From Rothia sp. (in: high G+C Gram-positive bacteria) (GTDB lineage Bacteria > Actinomycetota > Actinomycetes > Actinomycetales > Micrococcaceae): a DNA stretch of 64,000 nucleotides. Location of the stretch: contig NZ_JAUNVZ010000005.1 in the NCBI RefSeq assembly GCF_030540545.1, positions 1-64,000 on the forward strand, in the 5' to 3' direction. The notes under the pieces were generated by a model. That model saw only the letters and a program-made list of their open reading frames with translations. It did no database searches and was not told the origin of the DNA. A program made the position numbers and the translations under genes. Positions 54,549 through 64,000 of this stretch are shown here, one piece after another; position 1 is the first letter of the stretch, and the number at the start of each line of letters is the position of its first letter.

Positions 54549-56559
54549 CTATTTTCCCAGGCTATCATCTCCCACAGTGCCCTTAAGAATCTTCGAGACC
54601 TCCCAAGAGAGGTACTCGCTAATAGTATTCTTAAAGTCTTCCAGGGTAGGGGTAATATCGATCGGTGCGCTCTGGTTCCAGTCTTCACCGCTGGTGGGGT
54701 CAATAGTACCCTCATAATACTCATTGGTAGTAAAGATGTTTAGCTGGGACTGACCGTGCTGTACAAGGCGTACCAGTTCCGCGTAGCGTTCCTTTGCATT
54801 GCCGGTATCACGTAGGTTAACGCTCTTCTTTGCCTTCTTGCGGTTACCGCGAGTATAGCCATCATTGGAGAAATCAATGAACTTCACCGGGTAAGACTCC
54901 TGGTGCGGAATACCAACCTCAAACACGTAGATACGAGTGTTTACAGAAGACTTACCGAGGAAAAGATCATCCGGCATTTTGATACTTGCGACCAGAGTAT
55001 TATTTTCAAGAATACTCCGGTTAATATCCTTTGCTTTGCCCGAACCGGCAGAGCTCTGAATAATAATAGCCGCCCAACCGCGTTCCATGTAGTCCAGTGC
55101 CCTCTCTACAAAGACCATGCCGTTACCCTCTGCGGAATAGGGAGGGTTCAGCACAAAAGCATTTGCGGGGAAGACGGTCTTTAGAGCAGGACCGTAGGCG
55201 TACTTACCATCGAACTTCAGCGAGTCATCATGCAGAATATTCGAGGAACCGTCACCCATGAGAATCATATTCAGGATAGCGAGCATATAGACGCTCTGCA
55301 GATGCTCAATACCCATGAGTTGGCTACCCTTAATCTGTTCTTCCTTCGCCTGAAGTTCCTTAGGAGAGCTAATGCGGGTACGAGCGTCTTCAAGCATCTC
55401 ATTCATTGCAGCTACCAGCAAACCACCGGAACCGGTCGCGAAGTCCCAAACATAGGAATCCTTATTCACACGTGCCAGCTTGACCAGAAGCTTTGCTACA
55501 TACGAAGGAGTCAAGACCACATCATTCAGCTTATCCTGGGTAAAGCCCATCCAGGAGTACATCTCGTTGAACAGCTTTCCGGTAAAATCGGTGGTCAAAC
55601 CGATCTTATAATAATATCCGAGGTCTTCAACAATACGGGTGAAGATACGCTTAATAGGGGTTTCATCATCTTCTACGATACTGAGCCTCTGGTTCAGCAG
55701 AGTATTATCAAGCATACGCATAATACTCTCACGCTTCTCTTCAGGAATCTGACGTTCCTTTAGATAGTCATTCACCTTGCGAGAAATAACATGACCATCG
55801 GTATTGCTACCCGTCTTACCCTTCAGATCATCTTTTGGAAGGGGGTCTTCGCCCAAGGTCGCCATAATGCTCGCAGCGACAAGATTGACACGATCCTGCT
55901 CATTCAGACCCTGCTCAGACTTATAGATATGGTTGTTGAGCTTAACCAGAGCATCATCAATCTGCTGTTCACGCAGCTCGCGAATACGCTCCAGTTCTTC
56001 GGGGGAGAGCTTAAGATTTTCAACCTTCTCGATGAAGGAAGTACGGTGTTTCGGTGCGAGGAAGGAGAAGTCAGTGTAGTCACCAACCTTCTGGGGAGCG
56101 CCCAGCGCGTCCTTTGATACAAGGTACACGCCGATTTCATGCTGGATACTGCCATCCGCCTTGCGGAAACCGGTCATGCCGATAGCGATAATATCGGTGT
56201 AATGGGTGTAATGCAGCAGAGCATCTGCATAGTGAACTGCACCGTTCACTGCGTAGCCAACAATATTAGCCTGCTTGCTGTTATCTACCTTGCCGTCTTT
56301 GTCGAGCTTTACAAGCTTGCCATTATGACCCTTGTATTCAATAAGTACAGGGTAGGTCTTACCGAGGTAGTCGATGAGAAGCTTAGCATCGGGACGGTTG
56401 CCACCCCCCCCCGCCAGACTTCGAGGAATATGCGGATAGAGCATTATCAATCTCAGTATTGAGAGTGTCCTGCTCGAGCTTATAATCGAGACCCGCCTCG
56501 CGAAGCCAACCATTGCCCAACTCGGCAATGTAGGGCTCAATCGACTGTGAACCAGCCAT
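54549..56559 (-). pseudogene. BcgI-like methyltransferase-nuclease subunit, out of frame at a G9 tract
   Basis: ATG 56559 with GGAGGT upstream opens MAGSQSIEPYIAELGNGWLR and runs in frame to codon 48, then meets G9 and stops at TAA 56385-56383 after 58 codons. The main frame resumes at GGNRPDAKLLID and is open to 54549. With G8 or G11 the frames join to about 669 residues. Domains: N-terminal PD-(D/E)XK nuclease (RPDAKLLI...VLIEYKG), helical region, then N6-adenine methylase with motif I WDFATGSGG and motif IV NPPY. A fused nuclease-methylase plus separate S subunit, with no hsdR, matches BcgI-type (type IIB) systems. Sequencing error in the tract is the alternative to phase variation. Confidence 0.8.
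56404..56412 (-). repeat. G9 homopolymer tract in the methylase gene
   Basis: Nine C on the plus strand (G on the coding strand) between GGC and TGG codons near codon 50. Poly-G runs of this kind change length by slippage and switch genes on and off. Here the state is off. Confidence 0.85.
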
Positions 56560-56701
56560 TATCTACCTCCATAGGTATATCTGCGCACTTGGGATACGTG
56601 GGCAGAATTATTAGGACATCCCTACCGTAGCATAGGCAAGGCAGCTATCGGGGAGGTTTTCGTCACCGCGCCCCTGTTCATCACCCCACACCATAGGTTT
56701 T

Positions 56702-56761
56702 GGGCGAGTTTTCCTCGTTTGGGCGCGATATAAGTTCGCCCAAACACGGAAAAGTCACCTA
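56702..56761. repeat. Nested palindromic repeat, copy 3
   Basis: Inner arms GTTTGGGCG (56717-56725) and CGCCCAAAC (56737-56745) are perfect; outer arms GAGTTTTCCTCG and CACGGAAAAGTC are imperfect. It separates the restriction-modification genes from uppP and is followed by ATGCGGGGGAGTG and the uppP promoter. Confidence 0.78.
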
Positions 56762-56783
56762 AACATGCGGGGGAGTGGTGCGG

Positions 56784-56789
56784 TATCCT
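56784..56789 (+). promoter_or_regulatory. uppP -10-like element TATCCT
   Basis: TATCCT ends 7 nt before the GTG at 56797, placing the transcript start at the start codon (leaderless). Weak hexamer and no -35 seen. Confidence 0.35.
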
Positions 56790-56796
56790 AGAAGGC

Positions 56797-57642
56797 GTGG
56801 AATGGATACAAGCAATCATCTTGGGCCTGGTACAGGGCCTGACAGAATTTCTGCCGATCTCATCATCGGCACACCTGAATATCGTCGGTCAGCTACTGCC
56901 CGAAAAGCACGACCCGGGTGCGGCATTCACCGCTATCACCCAGCTGGGCACCGAAACCGCCGTCCTGATCTTCTTCTGGAAAGACATCGTACGCATCGTT
57001 AAAGCATGGTTCGGTTCCCTGACCGGCCGTGTACCGCGCAACGACCCGGACGCACGCATGGGCTGGTACGTGATCATCGGCTCCCTGCCTATCTGCATCC
57101 TGGGCCTGCTGCTGGAAAAGTACATTGACTCGACCTTCCGCTCCCTGTGGGTGGTCGCAACCATGCTCATCGTCTTCGGCGTGCTACTCGGTATCGCCGA
57201 CCGCGTGGGCAAGGAGCAGCGCAAGCTTGAAGACCTGACCGTACGTCACGGCGTGCTCTACGGCATTGCTCAGGCGCTGGCGCTGATCCCCGGTGTGTCC
57301 CGCTCCGGCGGCACCATCACCGCCGGTATGTTCATGGGCTACACTCGCGAGGCAGCCGCCCGCTACTCCTTCCTGCTGGCACTGCCTGCCGTGTTCATCT
57401 CCGGCCTGTACAAGACCGCCAAGGTCATTACCGGCGCGGAGGCGGGCGGCTACTACGGACTGCCCTCCACGATCCTGGCAACCATTATTGCGTTCGTGGT
57501 TGGTTACGCCATGATCGGCTGGTTCCTCAAGTACGTGACCACCAAGTCCTACAGCGTGTTCGTGTGGTACCGTATCGCCCTGGGTGCGCTGATCTTTATC
57601 GGCCTGGGTACCGGCGTGCTCAACGCAACCGGCAGCTTCTAA
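56797..57642 (+). CDS. uppP: Undecaprenyl-diphosphatase
   Basis: A 281-residue integral membrane phosphatase (BacA family) that recycles undecaprenyl pyrophosphate for wall synthesis and gives bacitracin tolerance. Signatures: [14 protein letters not shown] near residue 14 and [15 protein letters not shown] near 165, which carry the catalytic Glu/Ser/Arg residues. About eight spans. GTG start at 56797, just downstream of a palindromic repeat. Single gene. Confidence 0.95.
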   Translation: MEWIQAIILGLVQGLTEFLPISSSAHLNIVGQLLPEKHDPGAAFTAITQLGTETAVLIFFWKDIVRIVKAWFGSLTGRVPRNDPDARMGWYVIIGSLPICILGLLLEKYIDSTFRSLWVVATMLIVFGVLLGIADRVGKEQRKLEDLTVRHGVLYGIAQALALIPGVSRSGGTITAGMFMGYTREAAARYSFLLALPAVFISGLYKTAKVITGAEAGGYYGLPSTILATIIAFVVGYAMIGWFLKYVTTKSYSVFVWYRIALGALIFIGLGTGVLNATGSF

Positions 57643-57665
57643 GACACCGGTTCAACTCACTCATC

Positions 57666-57707
57666 TGTGCCCGTTCGGGAATACTCCCGGGCGGGCACAT
57701 TTCTTTT
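57666..57707. terminator. Terminator after uppP
   Basis: A 15-bp stem with two wobble pairs (57666-57680 with 57685-57699), 4-nt loop, then TTTCTTTT. Confidence 0.88.
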
Positions 57708-57871
57708 AACAGTTGTACCCGCCCGCCCGCTGCGGAGCTTCTCTCAGAGAGCCTCTAAAAAACACCGACACTTAGGTCACACTTTTACACCCCTGAGCGT
57801 ATACCTGCCTCCGAGCACAAGGGGAGCGGGTATTCTTATACAGTCACTATTTTCTTCGAGAGGACCGTCCA

Positions 57872-59197
57872 ATGCGCGCCTGGGAAGTACCCGCCGTCCC
57901 CACCCTGCCCGGCAAGGCACCCTTGCCGCGTATCCACGACACCGCCGCAGGAACTATTGTTCCCATCGAAGAATCCCAGGCGGCAAGCCTGTACGTTTGC
58001 GGCATCACCCCCTACGACGCAACCCACATGGGTCACGCCTCCACCTACGTAGCATTCGACCTGCTCAACCGCGCCTGGCGTGACGCCGGCGTGACCGTCA
58101 CCTACGTACAAAACGTGACCGACGTGGACGACCCGCTGCTCGAGCGCGCAACCGCCACCAACGTTGACTGGCAGTGGCTCGCCGAAGACCAAACCGAACT
58201 TTTCCGCACCGATATGTCCGCCCTGCAGGTGCTGCCGCCCGCGCACTATGTGGGTGTGGTCGAATCCATCCAGTGGCTCTTCCCGATCGTTGAAGACCTG
58301 CTGGCACGCGGCCTGGCGTACCGTGTACACGGCTACACTGACGAGCAGGGCGTGGTGCACCCCGACGGTGATATCTACCTGGACCTTGCCGCCGTGCGCG
58401 CACTGCCCGCCAACGAGGCCGGCTACTCCTGGGAGCCCGGTCAGGTCTCCCACATGAGCCGTGAAGAAATGCTCGAAATTTTCGCTGAACGAGGCGGTGA
58501 CCCCGAGCGCGCCGGCAAGCGTGACGCCCTGGACCCGTTGCTCTGGCGTGCCGCTCGCGAGGGCGAACCATCCTGGCAGGCAGGCTCCCTGGGGCCCGGC
58601 CGCCCCGGCTGGCATATTGAATGCACCATGATTGCCCGCCACTTTGTCGACGGCGCCCTGACCGTGCAGGCAGGCGGTAGCGATTTGACCTTCCCGCACC
58701 ACGATTTGGGTTCCGGTCATTCCTGGGCTGTGGCGAACCGCCCGCACGCGCGCCACTATGCGCACACCGGCATGGTCGGTTTGGACGGCCACAAGATGAG
58801 CAAGTCCCGCGGCAACCTGGTGCTGGTCTCCAAGCTGCGCGCCGCCGGTGTTGATCCCGCGGCGATTCGCCTGGCGATTATGAGCCAGCACTACCGCTCC
58901 GACTGGTTCTGGACCGATGAGCTGCTGGAGCGCGCTATTGAGCGTCTGGATGTATTCCGCCGCGCCGTGGCTGTAGCTGACGGTAGCGATGATTCCGCCG
59001 CTCTGCAGGCACTGGACCGTACCCGCGCCCTGCTGGCTCATGACCTGGACGCCCCCGCAGCCTTGGATGAGCTGCAGCTCTGGGCTGAAGACGCTCTGAC
59101 TGCCGCTGAGCGTGCAGAGGCCGGCGAGGGTGAGCGTATTGGTGGCGGCGCCCTGATTACTGATGTTCTCTCGGCACGTTTTGGTATTAGTTTGTAA
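57872..59197 (+). CDS. mshC: Cysteine--1-D-myo-inosityl glucosaminide ligase (mycothiol synthesis)
   Basis: A 441-residue relative of cysteinyl-tRNA synthetase. It joins Cys to GlcN-inositol in mycothiol synthesis, the main low-molecular-weight thiol of actinobacteria. The active-site region is [20 protein letters not shown], with the zinc-binding Cys and a HMGH-type HIGH signature; [11 protein letters not shown] is the KMSKS loop. It lacks the tRNA-binding C-terminal extension, which separates it from CysS. GAGAGGA precedes the ATG. Confidence 0.95.
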   Translation: MRAWEVPAVPTLPGKAPLPRIHDTAAGTIVPIEESQAASLYVCGITPYDATHMGHASTYVAFDLLNRAWRDAGVTVTYVQNVTDVDDPLLERATATNVDWQWLAEDQTELFRTDMSALQVLPPAHYVGVVESIQWLFPIVEDLLARGLAYRVHGYTDEQGVVHPDGDIYLDLAAVRALPANEAGYSWEPGQVSHMSREEMLEIFAERGGDPERAGKRDALDPLLWRAAREGEPSWQAGSLGPGRPGWHIECTMIARHFVDGALTVQAGGSDLTFPHHDLGSGHSWAVANRPHARHYAHTGMVGLDGHKMSKSRGNLVLVSKLRAAGVDPAAIRLAIMSQHYRSDWFWTDELLERAIERLDVFRRAVAVADGSDDSAALQALDRTRALLAHDLDAPAALDELQLWAEDALTAAERAEAGEGERIGGGALITDVLSARFGISL

Positions 59198-59211
59198 ACT
59201 CTTATTTCACG

Positions 59212-59274
59212 TCGCGAATACTTATCGCCGTCGCGAGTGGTGTCACCACTCGCGACGGCGATAGCTATTCGCGA
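59212..59274. repeat. Long near-perfect palindrome after mshC
   Basis: Core arms of 20 bp (59223-59242 with 59244-59263) are fully complementary about a single base. Outer arms TCGCGAATA (59212-59220) and TATTCGCGA (59266-59274) extend it after a 2-nt bulge on each side. Without a T-run it is an odd terminator; it can form a cruciform. Confidence 0.85.
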
Positions 59275-59289
59275 GGCGGCATGGTGCCG

Positions 59290-59295
59290 TATAAT
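59290..59295 (+). promoter_or_regulatory. trmI -10 element TATAAT
   Basis: Consensus TATAAT 84 bp before the trmI ATG, directly after the palindrome. No good -35. A near match to a DnaA box (TTATCCACG, 59316-59324) lies in the leader. Confidence 0.5.
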
Positions 59296-59378
59296 GTCTT
59301 AGTAATTTTTGGATATTATCCACGCACAGCACCGGCTACGGTCGGTACCCCAAGCGAACCCTATGCAAGGAGCACCTC

Positions 59379-60416
59379 ATGACCACCCCCACCGGCGCCA
59401 TTAACCGCCGCGGCCCCTTCCGCCCCGGCGAACGCGTGCAGATTACCGACGAGCGCGGCCGCATCACCACCATCACCCTGGTTGAGGGCGCAGAATACCA
59501 CTCCCACCAGGGCTTTTTGAAGCACGACGATATTATCGGTGCGCCCGAAGGCACCGTGGTTGCCAACACCCACGGCGTGCTCTACCAGACTCTGCGCCCA
59601 CTGTATAAGGATTTTGTGCTGTCCATGCCGCGCGGCGCCGCTGTGGTTTACCCTAAGGATGCTGCACAGATCGTTGTTAAGGCTGATATTTTCCCCGGCG
59701 CCCGCGTGGTCGAGGCAGGCGTCGGTTCCGGCGCGCTCTCCATTGCGCTGCTGCGTGCGGTGGGCGACTACGGTTGCGTGCACTCCTTTGAGCGCCGCGA
59801 AGAATTCGCCGATGTGGCACGCGGCAATATTGAAACCTTCTTCGGTGGCTCCCACCCGGCGTGGAAGCTGAGCATTGGCGACCTGCAGGACACCCTGCCG
59901 CAGGTTGAAGAGCCCGGTTCCGTGGACCGCGTGGTGCTCGATATGCTCGCCCCCTGGGAATGCCTGGACGCAGTTGCCGAGGCACTGGCACCCGGCGGCG
60001 TGCTGATTTGCTACGTTGCCACCGTCACCCAGATGTCCCGCCTGGTGGAGGGTCTGCGCCTGGACGGCCGTTTCACCGAGCCGGAGGCTGACGAAACCAT
60101 GGTGCGCGGCTGGCATGTTGAGGGCCTGGCGGTTCGCCCCGACCACCGTATGGTTGCGCACACCGCGTTCCTGGTGGTTGCCCGCCGCCTGGCAGACGGT
60201 GCCGTGCGCCTGGCTCCCAAGCGCCGCGCCTCCAAGACTGACTTCTCCGAAGAGGATATGAATGCGTGGATTCCCATGAATGTGGGTGAGCGCGAAGTGA
60301 CCGATAAGAAGGCACGCCGTGCGGTGCGTGACGCGAAGAACCTCGCCTCCCACGCCGCCCGCGCTCACGAGATCGCTCTGGAACAGAACGGTCTGAACCC
60401 TGAGGACATTGGCTAA
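59379..60416 (+). CDS. trmI: tRNA (adenine-58-N1)-methyltransferase
   Basis: A 345-residue SAM methyltransferase of the Rv2118c/TrmI type that makes m1A58 in tRNA. The N-terminal beta domain has GPFRPGERVQITDERGR; the SAM site is VVEAGVGSGALSIALLRAVG; VDRVVLDMLAPWECL supplies the catalytic Asp region. The basic C-terminal 70 residues are longer than in short TrmI. AAGGAG precedes the ATG. In many actinobacteria it is next to arc; here they are 22 kb apart. Confidence 0.93.
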   Translation: MTTPTGAINRRGPFRPGERVQITDERGRITTITLVEGAEYHSHQGFLKHDDIIGAPEGTVVANTHGVLYQTLRPLYKDFVLSMPRGAAVVYPKDAAQIVVKADIFPGARVVEAGVGSGALSIALLRAVGDYGCVHSFERREEFADVARGNIETFFGGSHPAWKLSIGDLQDTLPQVEEPGSVDRVVLDMLAPWECLDAVAEALAPGGVLICYVATVTQMSRLVEGLRLDGRFTEPEADETMVRGWHVEGLAVRPDHRMVAHTAFLVVARRLADGAVRLAPKRRASKTDFSEEDMNAWIPMNVGEREVTDKKARRAVRDAKNLASHAARAHEIALEQNGLNPEDIG

Positions 60417-60440
60417 GTAGTTTAGCTACATAGTTGAGTG

Positions 60441-60502
60441 AAAAGCCCGGGTTTCATCTGTTATACATATTTGGTATAGCAGATGAGACCCGGGCTTTTA
60501 CT
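60441..60502. terminator. Strong terminator after trmI
   Basis: A 20-bp stem with one wobble (60441-60460 with 60480-60499) with A and T runs at its base. Confidence 0.92.
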
Positions 60503-60701
60503 ATTGCGTATTCTTTTCGGAGGATTGTGTGTATAGTGTGCATTCCGGGCGGCGCGCCGGGGGAGTAACGCCCCGTTTCCTGAGCCTATATAGCTGTGCC
60601 CCAAAGACCCGCGCTATAATAGATGAGTATGTGTAAAGACGCCCCGGCTGTGCGGTCACCCGCGTGCCGTTGGCGTGAGGAACGAGCAGGGAGGATACCG
60701 C

Positions 60702-61460
60702 ATGTCGGGTCACTCTAAATGGGCAACCACTAAGCACAAGAAGGCTGCCATCGACGCGAAGCGCGCAAAGGCGTTCGCTAAGTTCATTAAGGCTATTGAA
60801 GTTGCAGCTCGTATGGGCGGTGCCGATATCGCAGGTAACCCCGCACTGGATCTGGCTGTTTCCAAGGCGAAGAAGAACTCGGTTCCCAACGATAACATTG
60901 ACCGCGCAATCAAGCGTGGCGCAGGCCTAACCGGTGAGACCATTGACTACACCGAGATCATGTACGAAGCACGCGGCCCGCAGGGTACCGCACTGTACAT
61001 TGAGTGTCTGACCGATAACCGTAACCGCGCAGCATCCGACGTGCGCCTGGCTGTGACCCGCAACGGCGGCACCATGGCTGACCAGGGCTCCGTGGCATTC
61101 CTCTTCGAGCGCAAGGGCGTTGCCGAGGTGACCAAGACCGACGGTCTGACCGAAGACGACGTGCTGATGGCTGTTCTGGACGCCGGTGCTGAAGAAGTTA
61201 TCGACGAGGGCGATATCTTCACCGTTGTATCCGCAGCAACCGACCTGCCCGAGATCCGTAAGGCTCTGGACGAGGCTGAGCTGGAGTACAACAACGACGA
61301 TCCGGTCTTCCGCCCGACCATGCAGGTTGACCTGGACGCAGAGGGTGCTAAGAAGTTCCTGAAGCTGGCAGACGCTATTGAAGAGCTGGACGACGTGCAG
61401 AACGTCTACTCCAACGCAAACGTACCCGCTGAGGTTATGGCACAGCTGGAAGCTGAGTAA
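60702..61460 (+). CDS. YebC/PmpR-family protein
   Basis: A 252-residue TACO1/YebC-family protein with the invariant start [20 protein letters not shown], then [19 protein letters not shown] and an acidic middle domain. Family members have been described as transcription regulators and more recently as helping ribosomes through proline stretches. Upstream of ruvCAB, a widespread order. ATG 60702 follows GGGAGGA; a start 9 codons upstream is rejected. Confidence 0.94.
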   Translation: MSGHSKWATTKHKKAAIDAKRAKAFAKFIKAIEVAARMGGADIAGNPALDLAVSKAKKNSVPNDNIDRAIKRGAGLTGETIDYTEIMYEARGPQGTALYIECLTDNRNRAASDVRLAVTRNGGTMADQGSVAFLFERKGVAEVTKTDGLTEDDVLMAVLDAGAEEVIDEGDIFTVVSAATDLPEIRKALDEAELEYNNDDPVFRPTMQVDLDAEGAKKFLKLADAIEELDDVQNVYSNANVPAEVMAQLEAE

Positions 61461-61490
61461 ATAAGCACAGCACAGCTGGAAGCTGAGTAA
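61441..61490. repeat. Duplication of the yebC 3' end
   Basis: The last 20 bp of yebC including the TAA (61441-61460) recur exactly at 61471-61490, a 30-bp period. A recent local duplication; the second copy is outside the gene. Confidence 0.85.
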
Positions 61491-61564
61491 TTAAGCCTCT
61501 GACCGGGCGTTTTGCTCACTCTGCACTAAGCTAGTGGCTATATCTGCCCGTGCGGCTCTTATCT

Positions 61565-61612
61565 TCAACCCGTACCGTGTACTCTAGTATGCGGTACGGG
61601 TTGAGTCTTTTA
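61565..61612. terminator. Terminator between yebC and ruvC
   Basis: Perfect 12-bp stem (61566-61577 with 61592-61603) followed by GAGTCTTTT. It separates yebC from ruvC transcription. Confidence 0.82.
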
Positions 61613-61754
61613 AGGCTTTCACCTGTACCGGGGCACTCTGTGTATACGGCGCATATAAGACAGCGCGTATAGGGCATAGTGTATTCACTCCTCGTTAGTA
61701 TTCGTTGATTCGCAGCTGTTCACCTCTCTTCAGCCTTTAGGATTGGTAGGGTAT

Positions 61755-62408
61755 ATGACCGAACATCACCCGCTCACCGCACAGGAGCGCATTCCCGGCT
61801 CCACCCGCATTATGGGTGTGGACCCGGGTCTTACGCGCTGCGGTATGTCCATGGTGGATATGACCGCAAACCGCAAGGCGCACTTTGTCAATGTGGGTAT
61901 TGCCGGAACCCTGCCTGCCGAGTCCCTGGACCAGCGTATTCTCAAGATTTTTAATGCAACCCAGCAGTGGCTGCGCGTGTACCGCCCCGATGCCCTGGCG
62001 ATTGAGCGTGTTTTTGCTCAGGAGCAGGTTAATACGGTTATTGGTACCTCCCATGCTTCGGGTGCGGTGATTGCTGCGGCGGCTTCTGCCGGTGTGCCGG
62101 TTTTCTTTCATACGCCCTCGGAGGTGAAGGCGGCGGTCACCGGTTCGGGTCGTGCGGATAAGGCGTCGGTGGGTCGTATGGTCACGCGTATTCTTGGTTT
62201 GGAGCGTATGCCTAAGCCTGCCGATGCTGCCGATGCGCTCGCCATTGCTATCTGTCACGGCTGGCGTGGCGGTGGCATTGGTTCGGGTGTGAATATGGCG
62301 GCGCAGACTCAGACGCACCAGGGTTCGCGCCCGGTTGCCTCCCGCGCGTCGAATTTGACCCCGGCACAGAAGCTTTGGATGGAGGCGGAGGCTCGCGCCC
62401 GTCGCTAG
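61755..62408 (+). CDS. ruvC: Crossover junction endodeoxyribonuclease RuvC
   Basis: A 217-residue Holliday-junction resolvase of the RNase H fold. Acidic catalytic residues are in [25 protein letters not shown] and [12 protein letters not shown]. The N-terminus (about 20 residues) and the C-terminus are slightly longer than usual. ATG 61755 with GGTAGGG upstream is preferred to a TTG four codons earlier. A 244-bp gap with its own promoter separates it from ruvA. Confidence 0.94.
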   Translation: MTEHHPLTAQERIPGSTRIMGVDPGLTRCGMSMVDMTANRKAHFVNVGIAGTLPAESLDQRILKIFNATQQWLRVYRPDALAIERVFAQEQVNTVIGTSHASGAVIAAAASAGVPVFFHTPSEVKAAVTGSGRADKASVGRMVTRILGLERMPKPADAADALAIAICHGWRGGGIGSGVNMAAQTQTHQGSRPVASRASNLTPAQKLWMEAEARARR

Positions 62409-62592
62409 AGTCACCTCGCCATATCAACCTCTGGATAGCGCTCTCGCTAGGGGAGTATTGTGCTATCGATAATCTCTCCTTTCTGCTGTGAAATAGTTGG
62501 ATAGCCGGTATCTGCCCTGACCCGATCGATTGCTGATACCCCAAACTTAGCAGAGATTTTCGATTATTTTCGACGCAACACGCCGAATATGT

Positions 62593-62622
62593 TTGATTTT
62601 TGTAAAGATGTTCTAATATACT
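62593..62622 (+). promoter_or_regulatory. ruvAB promoter
   Basis: TTGATT (62593-62598), 18-bp spacer, TATACT (62617-62622), about 30 bp before the ruvA start. No clear actinobacterial LexA box was seen nearby. Confidence 0.55.
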
Positions 62623-62652
62623 GGGTCTAAGTACTTCACGAAAGGACCGCGC

Positions 62653-63273
62653 ATGATTGCCTCCCTGACCGGTAGAATCAGCCAATTGGGGCTCGATCAC
62701 CTGATTATTGATGTCAATGGTTTCGGCATGCTGGTACACGCCACCCCGCGCACTATTGCAACTCTGCGCACCGGCCAGGAAACCACCATTTTGACCGCAA
62801 TGATCGTGCGCGAAGAGTCCATGACCCTGTACGGTTTCGCCGAGCCCGCCGAGCGTGCCGTGTTTGAAATGTTGATTTCTGTTTCGGGTATTGGTCCGCG
62901 TATTGCTATGGCTGTGCTGAATGTTCACACCGCTAGCGATGTTGAGCGTGCGGTTGCCACCGGTGACGATAAGGCCTTTACCAAGGTGCCCGGTATTGGT
63001 CCTAAGGGTGCGCGTCGCCTGGTGCTTGAGCTTGCCGGTAAGCTGATCCTGGCGGATGGTCAGAGCGATGAGCTGCCCCTGGCTCAGGGTGTGGTGTGGA
63101 AGCCTCAGGTGCTGGATGCTCTGGTCTCCCTGGGCTGGAGTGAGAAGGACGCAACCGCCGCCATTGACAACTATGTCAAGCACCACCCGGAGTCCGAATC
63201 CGCTGCCGTGGCGGTGGCTCTGCGCGGTGTACTTGCCTCCCTGGGTACTCAGAATACGATTGGTCGACACTAA
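62653..63273 (+). CDS. ruvA: Holliday junction branch-migration protein RuvA
   Basis: A 206-residue junction-binding protein. The N-terminal OB domain starts MIASLTGRISQLG; the HhH region has LISVSGIGPRIAMAVL and TKVPGIGPKGARRLVLEL; domain III at the C-terminus (LVSLGWSEKDATAAI) contacts RuvB. AAAGGA precedes the ATG. ruvB begins 9 bp later. Confidence 0.96.
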   Translation: MIASLTGRISQLGLDHLIIDVNGFGMLVHATPRTIATLRTGQETTILTAMIVREESMTLYGFAEPAERAVFEMLISVSGIGPRIAMAVLNVHTASDVERAVATGDDKAFTKVPGIGPKGARRLVLELAGKLILADGQSDELPLAQGVVWKPQVLDALVSLGWSEKDATAAIDNYVKHHPESESAAVAVALRGVLASLGTQNTIGRH

Positions 63274-63282
63274 GGAAAGCCT

Positions 63283-64000
63283 ATGAGCGAAGATCCCTAT
63301 ACTTCGGCGGTGAACCCCGCCCCGGCTCAGCGCCTGGTCGCCATGGAAGAAGAGCCCGAAGAGAAGATGATTGAGGCGGCCCTGCGCCCCAAATCCCTGG
63401 ATGATTTTGTGGGTCAGTCCCGCGTGCGCAAGCAGCTCTCCCTGGTGCTGGAGGCGTCGAAAATGCGCGGCCGTAGCGCCGACCACGTGCTGCTCTCGGG
63501 CCCTCCCGGTCTGGGTAAAACCACCCTGGCAATGATTATTGCCGCCGAGATGGAGGCGCCCCTGCGTATTACCTCCGGCCCGGCTATTCAGCATTCCGGC
63601 GACCTGGCAGCAATCCTGTCTTCCCTGACCCCCGGCGAGGTGCTCTTCTTGGATGAAATCCACCGTATGAGCCGTCCCGCTGAGGAAATGCTCTATATGG
63701 CAATGGAAGATTTCCGCGTGGATATTGTGGTGGGTAAGGGCGCCGGTGCGACCTCTATTCCGCTGGAACTGCCTCAATTTACCCTGGTGGGTGCAACCAC
63801 CCGCGCGGGTCTGCTGCCCGGCCCCCTGCGTGACCGTTTCGGTTTTACCGGTCACCTGGAGTTTTATTCGGTTCCTGAGCTGGAGCTGGTGCTGCGCCGT
63901 AGCGCCGGTCTGCTGGATATGAAGATTACCTCCGAGGGCTTTACCGAGATTGCCGGTCGTTCTCGCGGCACCCCGCGTATTGCTAACCGCCTGCTGCGCC
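63283..64000 (+). CDS. ruvB: Holliday junction branch-migration ATPase RuvB (partial)
   Basis: The first 239 codons of the AAA+ motor that drives branch migration with RuvA; the gene runs off the window. Walker A is [17 protein letters not shown], Walker [11 protein letters not shown], and sensor/arginine region [11 protein letters not shown] follows. ATG 63283 has AAGGAAA upstream. Cotranscribed with ruvA. Confidence 0.97.
   Translation, partial: MSEDPYTSAVNPAPAQRLVAMEEEPEEKMIEAALRPKSLDDFVGQSRVRKQLSLVLEASKMRGRSADHVLLSGPPGLGKTTLAMIIAAEMEAPLRITSGPAIQHSGDLAAILSSLTPGEVLFLDEIHRMSRPAEEMLYMAMEDFRVDIVVGKGAGATSIPLELPQFTLVGATTRAGLLPGPLRDRFGFTGHLEFYSVPELELVLRRSAGLLDMKITSEGFTEIAGRSRGTPRIANRLLR

Noticed and set aside
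62248-63855. Minus-strand frame across ruvC, ruvA and ruvB
   Set aside because: Covers three conserved genes on the other strand; product has no motif.

Overview
The window is chromosomal DNA of a high-GC Gram-positive bacterium, most likely a Rothia species (Micrococcaceae, R. mucilaginosa-like). The evidence is a mycothiol gene (mshC), a pupylation cluster (arc-dop-pup), class Ib nrdHIE and nrdF, MurT/GatD, actinobacterial-type LeuA, DnaJ, LCP and TrmI proteins, frequent GTG/TTG starts and several apparently leaderless promoters. The genus call is from memory of protein families and gene order, not from a search.

Layout: 1-13.6 kb holds ldh, a minus-strand envelope operon (alpha/beta hydrolase, GT4 and GT87 glycosyltransferases), leuS, a DegV protein, comEA-comEC and holA. 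13.6-14.7 kb holds a solitary PemK/MazF-like gene and rpsT. 14.77-18.37 kb is decayed prophage: two modules of phage MuF-type toxin tail, acidic immunity candidate and broken scaffold gene, separated by a minus-strand HTH gene and three tiny membrane-protein genes. 18.4-29 kb is mostly housekeeping: polysaccharide deacetylase, App1-type phosphatase, nrdHIE behind tandem NrdR boxes, nrdF, a zinc alcohol dehydrogenase and fhs. 29-30.2 kb has no gene and ends with a strong terminator and an 85-bp palindromic repeat.

30.2-37.8 kb holds murT-gatD, a GNAT gene, a McrBC restriction operon lying between copies of a second palindromic repeat, and arc. 37.9-40 kb holds dop and pup, with no prcBA proteasome genes. 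40.2-48.5 kb holds dnaJ, rsmE, phoH-ybeY-cnnm-era and an LCP gene, followed by leuA.

50.5-56.8 kb is an accessory island. It has two direct 85-bp repeats around an orphan gene, two tandem related structured ncRNA candidates, a very AT-rich multi-membrane-span gene, and a BcgI-like restriction-modification pair whose methyltransferase/nuclease gene is out of frame at a G9 tract (probable phase variation). 56.8-64 kb returns to core genes: uppP, mshC, trmI, yebC, ruvC, ruvA and the start of ruvB.

The most unusual material is the island at 50.5-56.8 kb (homopolymer-switched restriction system, twin RNAs, repeats), the two dispersed palindromic repeat families (85-bp elements; promoter-linked nested palindromes next to defence genes), and the duplicated phage toxin-immunity remnants. 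Function claims rest on motif recognition by eye; no database search was possible.
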